Assembly: GCA_006212115.1 (NCBI GenBank)
Contig: PDUK01000017.1
Coordinates: forward strand, 1 to 47,355
Length of the DNA: 47,355 bases
DNA from: Thalassolituus sp.
GTDB taxonomy: Bacteria; Pseudomonadota; Gammaproteobacteria; Pseudomonadales; Oceanobacteraceae
Direction of reading: 5' to 3'
This document shows positions 18,001 to 25,587 of the stretch, one piece after another (within the stretch, counting starts at the first letter, position 1; each line of letters opens with the position of its first letter). Below the pieces are notes generated by a model. It worked only from the letters and a program-made list of their open reading frames with translations. It was not told the origin of the DNA and ran no database searches. The position numbers and the translations under genes were made by a program.

Positions 18001-21000
18001 TCTCCCGAAGCATCGGTAATGACATTTCCGATCAAAGCGTCGTTCAGATAAACATCCACTTCCGAACCCGCTTCACTGCTGCCGGAGAAAATCAGAGTGG
18101 TATCGGAGGTGATACCGTCATCTGTCATACCAGTGTCATCACTGATCGCGGTAATCAGAGGGGACTGAGGGGCGACGGTGTCGACTATTACGGAGACAGG
18201 AGATGAGAGCGCCCCCGTGTTACCTGCCAGATCCGTCACCTGATTGGTGATGGCGTATACCCCATCTGCCAGCGACACATCACTGTAATCGAAGCTCCAG
18301 GCTCCGGTCTCATCCGCTGTTGTAACGCCAGATGGCTGTCCGTTTATAAAGATCTCAACCACACTGCCCGGCTCAGATACACCGGAAAATGCAAGTTCAG
18401 TGTCCGATGTCACTCGGTCATTTGGCGTTTTCGTATCTTCATCAATGGATGTTACGACTGCGGGCGCTGGTGCGGTCAGGTCAACTGTAATCACCAGAGC
18501 AGCACTGTCAGTGCTGTTGCCCGCGAGGTCCCGGCTACGGGCAACCACATCGTACTGGCCTTCGGCTAAATCGGTTTCAGTCAGATCTACGGACCATTGC
18601 CCGGATGCGTCTGCCGTGACAGACCCTACCGTGTTTCCGTCAATCAAGAGGTCTATTGCGGTACCCGCCTCGGCCGTACCGACGTAGAACAAGCGGCTGT
18701 CGCGGGTAATACCGTCCGAGGCCGATGAACCCGTGTCGTCTGAAATACCACTCACGACGGGTAAAACCGGAGGTTGAGTATCAATGGTGAAAGTAAGCGG
18801 TGTTGATTCAGAACCTGTGTTACCCGCAGCATCTGTCGCTGTAACAGCAATCAGGTGTTCGCCGTCGTCCAGAACAGTTCCGCGGTAATCCAGTGTCCAC
18901 TCACCCGCTTCGTTAGCCTTCAGCATGCCAATTAGTGCGCCGTCCAAACGCACATCGAGATCGGCGCCTGCTTCGGCCGTACCCGAGAATACCAAGGTGT
19001 TATCAGCCGTAACCCGGTCGCCATCCAATCCCGTATCGGTGGTAATAGAACTCACGGAGGGAGAGTCAGGTGCGATCGTATCGATCGTCAGGTTGTACGC
19101 CACTGACATAGGACTGGTAAGACCATTGAGACTGGTCGCCTGAGCGGTAACGCTATAGTCGCCATCACTCAGCAGAGTTGCGCTGTGATCAAACGTCCAG
19201 ATTCCCTCGTCCGATGCCGTAACGGTACCAATCTGTTGGCCATTCAGGAAAACCGCTACACGATCTCCCACATCGGCACTACCACCGAAAGTCAGGGTTT
19301 GATCCGCCGTAATACCATCAACCACGCCAGTGTCTTCTGAGACACTCTGCACGACAGGCGTTGCAGGGCCGGAAGTATCGATCGTTACTGCAAAGCTCAA
19401 TGACGGATCTGATATGTTGCCTGCCAGATCTGTACTCTGTGCGGTGAAGCTATAATCTCCATCCGCCAGCGTTGTACCACGCAAATCGTAGACCCAGTCT
19501 CCGTTACCATCGGCGGTTACGGTACTAAGCAAGGTACCGTTCTGGAAAACGGCAACCTCTGTCTGTACCTCTGCGGTACCAAAGAGGCGAAGCGTATTAT
19601 CACTGGTGACACCGTCTCCCGCTTCACCAGTGTCATCTGAAATCGCTGTTATTACCGGCGCATCAGGCGAGGTCTGGTCCACCGTCACAATAAGTGGCGC
19701 CGATAATGCGCTAACGTTACCCGCTGCGTCCGTCGACGTCGCCGCTATGGAACGTGTGCCTTCAGACAAAACCACTCCTGATATGTCAGCCATCCAGAAG
19801 CCAAATTCATTGGAGTACGCGGTGCCAGCCAATACACCGTCAACATATAACGTGACAGTCTCATCCGAACCCGCCTCACCAGACAACATCAGCTGAGCAT
19901 CATTGGTCACGGCATCGGTGGAAGACGCGCCTGTGTCCTCACTGATCGTAAGCACCGTCGGTTGCCCTGGAGCTTGCGTATCAATGACAACGACAAACGC
20001 CTCAGAGACCGCACTCATATTGCCAGCCTGATCGGTTGCCACCGCTGTAATCTGGTATATCCCGTCAGGCGAAACAGCTCCAGAGTAATCAAATACCCAA
20101 TTCCCGTCTGCGTCAGCAGAAGTAGTCGCGACTTCTGCACCATCAACGCGCAAACTGATCTGGCTGCCGGCCTCAGCAGAACCTGAAAGTACAAGAGTAT
20201 TGTCCGCGGTAATACCGTCGTCGGCAGACCGCCCAGTGTCAGTAGAAATACCATCAATGGATGGAGCGGCGGGAGCAGACTGATCGATTTGATAGCTTTC
20301 TGCATCAACCGGAAGCGAAGAAATAAGAAGGTTGCCTTCCGCGTCTACAATATCCTGCGAACCAGATAACGACAGAGCAAGTTCACCCTCAACACCGCTC
20401 ATGCCAGAGACTGTGACATCAAAGACGTTGTCTTCTATCAACTCGACCTGTGTGATCGAGCCCAAGGTGACAGAGAAGTCAGCACTGTCGACGCCCTCTA
20501 CGTATTCAGAAAATTGGACACGAAAAGTTACCGAACTTGAACCTGTGTACATGTCCGCTGGTGACTGCCTCAGTATTGTAGCGATGGCAGGGTTTTGACC
20601 GTCTGAAATGATGACTCGATAGTCTTCAACCTCACCACTCGCAAAGGCACCGGCCGGCGTTGATGCACTCAACCCCATATTAGCAATACGGAGACGGAGG
20701 TAGGTTGGTCCCGTCTTAATATCGGGCCCAGATGCCCCTATTCCACTCCAGTTCAGGGTAATCGGTGTTTCATAGGAATCATTCGCTACCGAGATAAGAG
20801 GTGCGGCTTCGTCCGGTTGAAATTGTCCATCACGGTCAAAGTCAATCCAGCCAACAACCTCAGAACCACTGCCGTTAATGGAGGTGGCTGCGAAGGTAAG
20901 GCTGTAATTTATATCCGAAATACTAGGACTTGGAACAGTCGCCAACGCATTATCGGCATCATCCAAAGCATTGCCTTGAGAGTCATTAACTCCGTCCACA

Positions 21001-21971
21001 AAACCGTCTATATCTCCGGTTACACCGACCGCTCCCAGTCGAACCCCTTCAACGATGTCGTGAGCTGCGCCACCAGACGCAGAAAGCGTGCCATAGCTAT
21101 CCGGAGCATCACCAAAATCACTGATCGGCTCAGAACGGATACTGTCTGCCCGGAAGAAAATCCAGGTGTCCAACTGCGCATCGCCGACGTCTGCCAGTCC
21201 GGTTACAACCCTGACCTGCTCACCCGGCGTGACAGCAACCCGACACGAGAGCTGGCGCGTAAAACCATCCATTTCAGTAACCAGGGCGCCATCCGTATTG
21301 TTGACATAAATGCCAGCGTTGCTGATACCATCAGCATTATTCGGATATGTATCTTCAGGATCAGCCGCGGGGGGGAGATCGAGTGAATGGATATTGTTAA
21401 TCCGAACTTCATCACCAGCAGGTGTCAATGCGCAGTTGGTGCCATTTACCAGAATCCGAGCAAGGTCGTTATAACTCGCTCCGACGAACTCGAGATACTC
21501 ATCTGACCCAAAGATGAAATCGATAACCAAAACCTCGTTATCGGGAACTACATCAAACGAAAACTTAACTACGTCATACAGATCGCTGCCCAGATCGGTG
21601 TCATCTACCGAATTTCGATCCCACGCCTCATTAGTTTGCGGAGACGAATTTTCACCTGTAACAGAACTGATATCCCCAGTACTCAGTATCACACCAGTCT
21701 GGAACCCCGAACCAAAAAGATCTCCATAGCCACTAAATTGACCACCTTGGGCCAAGTTTTCAACTCTTCTGCGGTTGTACCACGGCCCCTCTGTAGTGTA
21801 ATAACTCGTGTAATAAGCCGCTCCTGACACTGCAACTCCAGGCCCAGCCAGAAGCTCAGCCATCGACTCTACAGTTACGCCGGGATTGGACAGCGGGCTG
21901 ACGGTCTCAGCAAACGCGAAAGAAGAAAAAGCCAGATATACAAAGGCACTTGTTTTTATAAAACGGGACAT
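12018..21971 (-). CDS. Giant secreted Ig-like/TSP3-repeat protein fused to an OmpA-type outer-membrane protein
   Basis: A single uninterrupted 3317-codon frame. Order seen: signal peptide 1-21 (...FAFA|E); choice-of-anchor-L-like domain about 22-280 (VKFSFDVVPDNEVLVIDFIF, FGSDEYLEFV); domain ending GEVEDYRV about 283-455; Bap-like Ig domain 457-565; eight ~100-residue Ig-like repeats 566-1364, each opening with xAPxxPxxxxIxxDTG, plus a shorter ninth; Big_1-like domain about 1453-1547; Asp-rich TSP3 array 1548-2902; helix plus RRSHRSK 2931-2959; signal-peptide-like 2960-2980 ending AKAQA; OmpA barrel 2981 to about 3140; Pro-rich linker; one more TSP3 motif; OmpA peptidoglycan-binding domain 3205-3317 with the expected D3252 and R3267. 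Inferred role: calcium-stiffened surface adhesin or stalk tied to the outer membrane and cell wall. AAGGA lies 7 bases before the ATG. One long frame argues against a sequencing-error fusion. Confidence 0.93.
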   Translation of the reverse strand: MSRFIKTSAFVYLAFSSFAFAETVSPLSNPGVTVESMAELLAGPGVAVSGAAYYTSYYTTEGPWYNRRRVENLAQGGQFSGYGDLFGSGFQTGVILSTGDISSVTGENSSPQTNEAWDRNSVDDTDLGSDLYDVVKFSFDVVPDNEVLVIDFIFGSDEYLEFVGASYNDLARILVNGTNCALTPAGDEVRINNIHSLDLPPAADPEDTYPNNADGISNAGIYVNNTDGALVTEMDGFTRQLSCRVAVTPGEQVRVVTGLADVGDAQLDTWIFFRADSIRSEPISDFGDAPDSYGTLSASGGAAHDIVEGVRLGAVGVTGDIDGFVDGVNDSQGNALDDADNALATVPSPSISDINYSLTFAATSINGSGSEVVGWIDFDRDGQFQPDEAAPLISVANDSYETPITLNWSGIGASGPDIKTGPTYLRLRIANMGLSASTPAGAFASGEVEDYRVIISDGQNPAIATILRQSPADMYTGSSSVTFRVQFSEYVEGVDSADFSVTLGSITQVELIEDNVFDVTVSGMSGVEGELALSLSGSQDIVDAEGNLLISSLPVDAESYQIDQSAPAAPSIDGISTDTGRSADDGITADNTLVLSGSAEAGSQISLRVDGAEVATTSADADGNWVFDYSGAVSPDGIYQITAVATDQAGNMSAVSEAFVVVIDTQAPGQPTVLTISEDTGASSTDAVTNDAQLMLSGEAGSDETVTLYVDGVLAGTAYSNEFGFWMADISGVVLSEGTRSIAATSTDAAGNVSALSAPLIVTVDQTSPDAPVITAISDDTGEAGDGVTSDNTLRLFGTAEVQTEVAVFQNGTLLSTVTADGNGDWVYDLRGTTLADGDYSFTAQSTDLAGNISDPSLSFAVTIDTSGPATPVVQSVSEDTGVVDGITADQTLTFGGSADVGDRVAVFLNGQQIGTVTASDEGIWTFDHSATLLSDGDYSVTAQATSLNGLTSPMSVAYNLTIDTIAPDSPSVSSITTDTGLDGDRVTADNTLVFSGTAEAGADLDVRLDGALIGMLKANEAGEWTLDYRGTVLDDGEHLIAVTATDAAGNTGSESTPLTFTIDTQPPVLPVVSGISDDTGSSASDGITRDSRLFYVGTAEAGTAIDLLIDGNTVGSVTADASGQWSVDLTETDLAEGQYDVVARSRDLAGNSTDSAALVITVDLTAPAPAVVTSIDEDTKTPNDRVTSDTELAFSGVSEPGSVVEIFINGQPSGVTTADETGAWSFDYSDVSLADGVYAITNQVTDLAGNTGALSSPVSVIVDTVAPQSPLITAISDDTGMTDDGITSDTTLIFSGSSEAGSEVDVYLNDALIGNVITDASGEWVLDYTSTELTDGNYSVDARATDVAGNVSARGQAFELEIDTVAPGNVTLSQNGQTIADNTPVLSGTADPGSRILITINGAEFVTQTNDDGEWSIEITPDIENGDYDVEVVSEDSAGNQSSTSGSITVDLSISRDNSQTSAAPTTVAADGVSVAVIRVEIRDTANELVPGLIPTISTSLGQLSDVTEVSNGVYEAELSSSFDLGTATVDIEVANTALESLTVNFIAGDSDGDGLTDLDEDANNDGDPTNDDLDRDGIPDYRDDDDDGDGRTTSEEDVNGDGDPTNDDTDGDGIPDYLDGDDDSTDGTNDSDGDGVPDTRECTSGLPCEDTDADGTPDYMDEDDDNDGIPTEDEGAQNSEQGESARDSDGDGIPDYLDSDDDGDGLLTRDEDADEDGDANPATQPGPDADADGIPAYLDPNDNDTSGAGDSDGDGIPDDQECANGLPCEDTDADGVPDYRDEDDDNDGIPTLDEGPLRDTDGDGTPDFRDPDDDGDGVISTEEDANTDGDGNPATTPGLDVDNDGIPAYLDPNDSQVLSPGDADDDGVTDDVECAGGLPCRDTDGDGVPDYMDDDDDGDGIPSRDEGDNRDSDGDGVPDRRDNDDDNDGRLTTEEDGNSDLDNNPATEAGPDADGDGIPAYLDPNDDEDGVGDSDGDGLPDDLECGPALPCRDSDFDGIPDFRDDDDDGDGVPTASEAPMRDSDGDGIPDYLDPDDDDDGIPTPLEDSDLDGDGNAATQPGPDADGDNIPAYLDPNDGNSSSPGDGDGDSLPDNVECPTGIPCVDSDFDGVPNYMDEDDDGDGVLTRDEDANRNGDLLDDDGDNDGVPDYLDPDSTDDDEDGLSNLEEDSNGDGDPTNDDLDRDGIPDYLDPDDDGDGFNTIDEDLNGNGDPRDDDGDGDGIPAYLDPNDQLNGSPGDADEDGIFDDIECDTGIPCRDTDGDGLPDYMDGDDDNDGVPSAIEGRDRDTDNDGTPDFRDPDDDGDGIATGVEDSNIDGDGNPSTNAGPDFDNDTLPAYLDPNDSDVTGPGDSDGDSLSDLQECRAGAPCEDSDQDGQPDYNDPDDDNDGRNTITEDPNEDGNPANDDTDGDGIADYLDRDDDGDGRPSDEESNGDADNDGIPDYLDRDGNTANGTGGDSDNDGINDVTECPSGVPCRDTDGDGSPDYADDDDDNDGRSTLEEGPDRDTDGDGTPDNRDPDDDGDGFDTIDEGSGDSDGDGIPDYLDPSAGDSDNDGVPDGAECPDGVPCRDTDGNGVPDYLDEDDDGDGVPTVDEDLGGDGNPTNDDTDGDGIPDYLDRDDDEDGLPTLDEGNNDRDGDGIPDYLDPDDANLGGTTDGSGDSDRDGVSDRIECPLGVPCRDSDSDGTPDYLSPDDDGDGIPTIDEDRNGDGNPLNDDTDNDFRPDYRDPDDDGDGIPTSEENEGDSDFDGIPDYLDPSSGDSDRDGISDAIECPGLILCWDTDGDDLPNFRDPDDDGDGVPTEFEDADGDGNPRNDDTDNDGIPDYLDTDDDNDGTLTGDEGGAGDIDNDGIPDYLDPDSNNAAGMPDGSGDSDGDGISDREECGTGSRCADTNGDGTPDYMQIAEAADADLAPGLVEDLVPGKGEVSASLPALGSMTVLWSLLSLPLVLLRRSHRSKLLATGVALLLGTGLISAKAQAGFDYDETYAGASIGLSRLTPSTSDSVYNNEDESGTGFGLFAGYRLEDDLSLELQYSDLGEAVLKDGTTDEEASFGYSVLGAMLHWYPWQTSWNGKDTLNAYLEAGLVSVSTDSSVDYNKEASMSLGLGVGIEYSFADTWAARISGQTFTRDAHYLGLSFMKRFGSTAPVPVKRPVVKPAPVAKPKPIAAPVVIMADSDNDGIVDDIDDCPDTPDGMSVNHRGCSVLDARLDGVYFASGSSELTTGATRVLDQVIDTLFDYPDARIEIGAYTDSLGAAAANQRLSERRANAVMQYLIDMGVRPTRLEARGYGEEDPIASNDTPQGRAQNRRVEIRVIN
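13032..13181 (-). other. Internal sorting-signal-like helix followed by a signal-peptide-like segment
   Basis: Residues 2931-2959 have the three-part layout of C-terminal sorting signals (short Pro motif SLPALG, 16-residue hydrophobic helix, cluster RRSHRSK). The same basic cluster then serves as the n-region of a second segment: h-region LLATGVALLLGTGLIS and c-region AKAQA|G, a good signal peptidase I site. Together they make a membrane hairpin whose loop is positive, as the positive-inside rule requires when both flanks are exported. The domain after it is a complete OmpA-type protein. Confidence 0.75.
13265..17330 (-). repeat. Thrombospondin type 3 repeat array with twelve C-x5-C modules
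   Basis: About 4.07 kb coding for roughly 1355 residues of DxDxDGxxD calcium-binding motifs. The higher-order unit is about 113 residues (about 340 bp): GDSDGDGxxDxxEC-x5-CxDTDGDGxPDYxDxDDDxDG..., then a spacer often ending GIPAYLDPND. I count twelve E-C-x5-C pairs, at about 17040, 16675, 16340, 16010, 15665, 15210, 14875, 14555, 14275, 13945, 13645 and 13310, and no other cysteines in the array. Units differ at the DNA level, so this is an old or diverging expansion rather than a fresh tandem duplication. Confidence 0.92.
17880..20276 (-). repeat. Array of eight Ig-like repeats in the giant protein
   Basis: Eight protein repeats of about 100 residues (about 300 bp) follow one another, each with xxDTG, GxTxDxxLxxxGxAExG, GxWxxDYS and YxxxxxAxDxAGNxS motifs. 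These are of the BapA/RTX-adhesin Ig-like type. A shorter, more divergent ninth copy and a Big_1-like domain follow towards the TSP3 array. Such stacks act as extended rigid spacers in adhesins. Confidence 0.9.
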
Positions 21972-22036
21972 TCTACGGTCCTTAGAAATATTCAGATCAC
22001 TCTCACAGCACCCATCCGGAAAACACCTCGCCAGAT

Positions 22037-22048
22037 ATCGGTACCGAT
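22037..22048. repeat. 12-bp perfect palindrome ATCGGTACCGAT
   Basis: A perfect 12-bp palindrome in the leader, 66 bp upstream of the giant-gene ATG. Without a loop it is better suited to a dimeric DNA-binding protein than to an RNA hairpin. No regulator family is assigned. Confidence 0.45.
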
Positions 22049-22067
22049 CAATCCCTTGTCATATATT

Positions 22068-22127
22068 CCAGGAGGCTCCATTCAGAGTGCGGGCTCCTGG
22101 CAAACACGGCAATAACAGTCGCACTCT
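22068..22127 (-). promoter_or_regulatory. Interleaved stems: pseudoknot or alternative hairpins
   Basis: Two perfect inverted repeats are interleaved. CCAGGAG (22068-22074) pairs with CTCCTGG (22094-22100), 7 bp. AGAGTGCG (22084-22091) pairs with CGCACTCT (22120-22127), 8 bp. In the minus-strand RNA the 8-bp stem would form first, with the 7-bp stem able to form an H-type pseudoknot (connecting loops of 19, 2 and 9 bases) or to compete with it. Three of the leader's GGA motifs lie in or next to the stems. Confidence 0.65.
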
Positions 22128-22143
22128 TTTTAATGTTAGACGC

Positions 22144-22181
22144 TGTATATTGCTGAGGTGAGGTCCATACTCAACGGACCT
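22144..22181 (-). promoter_or_regulatory. Candidate promoter of the giant gene with flanking inverted repeat
   Basis: On the minus strand TTGAGT (22169-22174) and TATACA (22144-22149) could be -35 and -10, but the 19-bp spacing is unfavourable. The -35 is enclosed by the perfect inverted repeat AGGTCC (22161-22166) / GGACCT (22176-22181), a possible operator. Poor spacing and a flanking palindrome together suggest an activator-dependent promoter; this is tentative. Confidence 0.3.
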
Positions 22182-22523
22182 GTCATTTGTCACAGTAGTG
22201 TTTGAACAGCGCCTATTTTTCACCATTCAAACCTGACACCTGGAATCCGCCACTCCGACCAGGCCAGAAAGCCAAGCAGCACATCCGTGGATTAGTCAGA
22301 TAGCGTCAAAGTGTCACTTTATACCGGTTACTGAAATTATTAACAGAACGGTTACTTTGCTTTACCGCTGATTTACAAAGGCAGGAAGGGTATATCTATA
22401 CGATCCCAGAAGAAAGGAATAGGTACGCCCCGATTTCAGAAACCAAATTCTTTGCCGTACAATCCGCCCTTGACGTCGCCCGACAGATAACATTTACCCA
22501 ATATGTCCAAGGAATAGATTGGT
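22182..22523 (+). other. Upstream region of mutS
   Basis: No gene is seen here. It holds an inverted repeat GTTTGAA (22200-22206) / TTCAAAC (22226-22232), two direct copies of CGGTTACT (22325-22332 and 22349-22356, 24 bp apart), and a weak promoter candidate after them, TTTACA near 22371 with TATACG about 19 bp on. The mutS ribosome site AAGGAA lies about 11 bases before its ATG. Confidence 0.4.
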
Positions 22524-25124
22524 ATGAGCAAGGCCTCATCGCACACCCCAATGATGCAGCAGTATTTCAAGATTAAATCTGAGTTTCCGGACACTATGCT
22601 GTTCTATCGGATGGGCGATTTTTACGAGCTGTTTTACGATGACGCCAAGCGTGCTGCCCAGCTTCTGGATATTACATTAACCGCACGTGGACAAAGCGGT
22701 GGCCAACCTATTCCCATGGCGGGGGTGCCTTTTCATGCCGCCGAAAATTACATTGCGAAATTGGTGCGCAGTGGCGTGTCTGTTGCCATCGCCGAACAAG
22801 TCGGTGACCCAGCCACCAGCAAAGGGCCGGTCGAACGAAAAGTCGTCCGAATACTGACCCCCGGAACACTGACCGACGAAGCGCTGCTGGACGAACATCA
22901 GGACAACCTGCTGGTCTCGCTCTGCTCTCAGCAACAACGCCATGGTCTCGCGGTTCTCGAGATTTCATCAGGACGTTTCAGTGTTTTTGAGGTCGACGGG
23001 GATGACGCCCTGTTAGCAGAGGTCGAGCGCCTGCGTCCGGCAGAACTGCTCCTGCCTGAGGATCAGATTTTCCCGGACGCCATCAGCAACCGACCGGGAG
23101 CAACGCAACAGGCACCCTGGCACTATGAATCGGATACGGCACTGCGTTTGCTGACCACACAGCTGAAAACCCGCGACTTAAGAGGCTTCGGCTGTGAGGG
23201 CATGAAAACAGCGATTCGCGCCGCCGGAGCCTTGCTCAACTACGCGCAGGAAACCCAGCGCAATAGCCTGCCACATATTCGCTCTCTGACGGTCGAACAG
23301 CCGGCCGACGCCATCATCATTGATCCAGCCAGTCGCCGTAATCTGGAAATCGATATTAATCAGAAAGGTGATAGTCAGTACACCCTGGCATGGGTTCTGG
23401 ATAAGACGGCCACATCGATGGGCAGTCGTTTGTTGCGACGCTGGCTGAATCGCCCGCTGCGCGATCACGCACAACTGGGTTTGCGTCAGAACCTGATCGC
23501 ACAGTGCTTACAACAGTATGCGCACGAGGATCTGCACCAATATTTGAAACAGGTCGGTGACGTTGAGCGAATTTTATCCCGCGTCGCGCTCGGTTCGGCC
23601 AGACCACGTGATTTGGCCAGACTCCGCGATGCACTCACCATCGTTCCGGATATCCGCGAGCAACTGATGACCCTCGAGGCGCCACTGGCCGCCGACATCT
23701 GCGAGCGCGCACCGGAGTTTCCACAATGGGTGGAGCAGCTGCAGGCGGCCATTATCGACAACCCGCCGGTTGTTATCCGCGATGGCGGTGTTATTGCCGA
23801 AGGCTACGACGCCGAACTCGATGAATTACGCTCTCTCAGTGAAAACGCCGGTGACTACCTGATTAAACTCGAAGAACGCGAGCGTGATCGCACCGGGATC
23901 AGCACACTCAAAGTGGGATACAACCGCGTACACGGCTACTACATCGAAATCAGCAAGGCACAGTCGGATGATGCACCCACCGAGTACATTCGCCGTCAGA
24001 CCCTGAAAAACGCCGAACGATTTATCACGCCAGAGTTGAAAGAGTTCGAGGACAAAGCCCTGAGTGCAAAAGCACGGGCTCTCAGTCGCGAAAAAATGCT
24101 GTACGAGGCCCTGCTCACCGATCTGGCTGAAGACCTGATCGCCCTGCAAGTTGCTGCCGCAGCGCTATCCGAACTGGATGTATTAACCTGTCTCGCTGAA
24201 CGCGCAGAAACTTTGCGATTCAACGCGCCAGAATTGGTCAGTGACAGTGTGGTGGACATTCGTCAGGGTCGCCATCCAGTCGTCGAATCACTGATCACCG
24301 ATCCCTTTGTTGCAAACGACACCTGTCTGAGCACCGACGAAAGAATGCAGATTATTACCGGCCCGAACATGGGCGGTAAATCGACCTACATGCGTCAGGT
24401 AGCACTGATTACCTTACTGGCTCATATCGGCTCTTACGTTCCCGCCGAATACTGCAAGCTCGGCCCTATCGATCGGATTTTTACCCGAATGGGATCAGCG
24501 GACGATGTCGCCGGTGGCCGATCGACCTTTATGGTCGAAATGACCGAAACAGCCAACATCCTCCATAACGCTACCCGCGACAGTCTGGTGCTGATGGACG
24601 AAGTCGGTCGCGGAACCAGCACCTTTGATGGCCTGTCCCTCGCCTGGGCTGCCGCAGCGCACCTGGCCGAGAACACACAGGCATTTACTTTGTTCGCGAC
24701 CCACTACTTTGAAATGACGTCACTGCCGGAACAATACCCGACCGCCACCAACGTGCATTTAAAGGCCACCGAACACGATGAACGCATTATCTTTTTGCAC
24801 AGTGTAGAGAAAGGTCCGGCCAACCAAAGCTACGGCCTTCAGGTTGCCCAGCTGGCAGGTGTGCCACCGACGGTAATCAACAATGCCCGTCATCAGTTGT
24901 CACAGCTTGAGCAGCAAACCACCAGCGTCACACCGGTGAAAGTCGCAGTGACAACATCGCATACCGTGGCAACAGCGCCAGAGCCTACGTCCGCGCCGAT
25001 GCAGTCGGACCTCTTTGCCACTGGGCCCGGCCCCGCCGAGGCTGCTCTGGCAGATATCAATCCGGACGACCTGACACCTCGGCAGGCTCTGGAACTGGTC
25101 TATTCCCTTAAGGAGATGGTTTGA
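22524..25124 (+). CDS. mutS: DNA mismatch repair protein MutS
   Basis: MutS recognises mismatches and small loops, then recruits MutL in an ATP-dependent way. The 866 residues are full length. The mismatch-contacting Phe-x-Glu lies in [11 protein letters not shown] (about residues 32-42). The Walker A motif GPNMGGKST is at about 613-621, Walker B with [16 protein letters not shown] at about 690-705, and the helix-turn-helix dimerisation part follows. The C-terminal tail after the ATPase ends with the SDLFA...[17 protein letters not shown] segment known from tetramer-forming MutS. The ATG at 22524 is supported by AAGGAA upstream. fdxA follows in the same direction, as in Pseudomonas. Confidence 0.98.
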   Translation: MSKASSHTPMMQQYFKIKSEFPDTMLFYRMGDFYELFYDDAKRAAQLLDITLTARGQSGGQPIPMAGVPFHAAENYIAKLVRSGVSVAIAEQVGDPATSKGPVERKVVRILTPGTLTDEALLDEHQDNLLVSLCSQQQRHGLAVLEISSGRFSVFEVDGDDALLAEVERLRPAELLLPEDQIFPDAISNRPGATQQAPWHYESDTALRLLTTQLKTRDLRGFGCEGMKTAIRAAGALLNYAQETQRNSLPHIRSLTVEQPADAIIIDPASRRNLEIDINQKGDSQYTLAWVLDKTATSMGSRLLRRWLNRPLRDHAQLGLRQNLIAQCLQQYAHEDLHQYLKQVGDVERILSRVALGSARPRDLARLRDALTIVPDIREQLMTLEAPLAADICERAPEFPQWVEQLQAAIIDNPPVVIRDGGVIAEGYDAELDELRSLSENAGDYLIKLEERERDRTGISTLKVGYNRVHGYYIEISKAQSDDAPTEYIRRQTLKNAERFITPELKEFEDKALSAKARALSREKMLYEALLTDLAEDLIALQVAAAALSELDVLTCLAERAETLRFNAPELVSDSVVDIRQGRHPVVESLITDPFVANDTCLSTDERMQIITGPNMGGKSTYMRQVALITLLAHIGSYVPAEYCKLGPIDRIFTRMGSADDVAGGRSTFMVEMTETANILHNATRDSLVLMDEVGRGTSTFDGLSLAWAAAAHLAENTQAFTLFATHYFEMTSLPEQYPTATNVHLKATEHDERIIFLHSVEKGPANQSYGLQVAQLAGVPPTVINNARHQLSQLEQQTTSVTPVKVAVTTSHTVATAPEPTSAPMQSDLFATGPGPAEAALADINPDDLTPRQALELVYSLKEMV

Positions 25125-25249
25125 TCGCTGCTCGAGGGCTGGCGTAAAATATCCGACAGATGCGTGCCCGGCGAATAAAATGAACAAGTAGCCACAGAGC
25201 TACCTATACCGGGTAACCGATGAGAGAGATCATTTAACAGGAGGCTGCC

Positions 25250-25579
25250 GTGCCCTTTGTGGTTACAGACAACTGCGTGAAGTGTAAGTACACCGACTGC
25301 GTGGACGTCTGTCCCGTCGACTGTTTTTACGAGGGGCCCAACTTCCTCGTAATTAACCCAGACGAGTGCATTGATTGTGCGCTGTGCGACTCTCAGTGCC
25401 CTGCGCAGGCCATTTACTCCGAAGATGATGTGCCACCCGAGCAGGTGCACTACATTGAACTGAACGCCGAGCTGGCAGAGAAGTGGGCCGATAACAACAT
25501 CACTGAGATGAAAGACCCACTACCAGACGCTAAGAAGTGGGACGGGGTACCCGATAAGCTAAAATATCTGGAGCATTGA
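25250..25579 (+). CDS. fdxA: 7Fe-8S ferredoxin FdxA
   Basis: The 109-residue Azotobacter FdI-type ferredoxin carries one [3Fe-4S] and one [4Fe-4S] cluster. Cysteines are at 9, 12, 17, 21, 25, 40, 43, 46 and 50, all in the family positions ([18 protein letters not shown] and [13 protein letters not shown]). The C-terminal extension ending KLKYLEH is also typical. It starts with GTG after a strong AGGAGG. It serves as a low-potential electron carrier; the partner is not evident. The mutS-fdxA pairing is conserved in related bacteria. Confidence 0.96.
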   Translation: MPFVVTDNCVKCKYTDCVDVCPVDCFYEGPNFLVINPDECIDCALCDSQCPAQAIYSEDDVPPEQVHYIELNAELAEKWADNNITEMKDPLPDAKKWDGVPDKLKYLEH

Positions 25580-25587
25580 TCAAGCAG

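Larger units (their letters stand above)
21972..22143 (-). promoter_or_regulatory. Structured leader of the giant gene
   Basis: The roughly 170-base region before the ATG holds no ORF. In minus-strand RNA it contains six GGA motifs (CAGGAG, AUGGAG, CUGGAA, AGGGAU, CCGGAU and AAGGAC, the last being the ribosome site), a 12-bp palindrome and two interleaved inverted repeats. Repeated GGA motifs including the ribosome site are the usual signature of CsrA/RsmA-controlled leaders; whether CsrA binds here is inference. Confidence 0.5.

Noticed and set aside
22084..22131. Plus-strand intrinsic terminator AGAGTGCG...CGCACTCT followed by T run
   Set aside because: No plus-strand gene ends here and the 28-base loop is too long; the interleaved second stem makes a leader structure on the minus strand the better reading.
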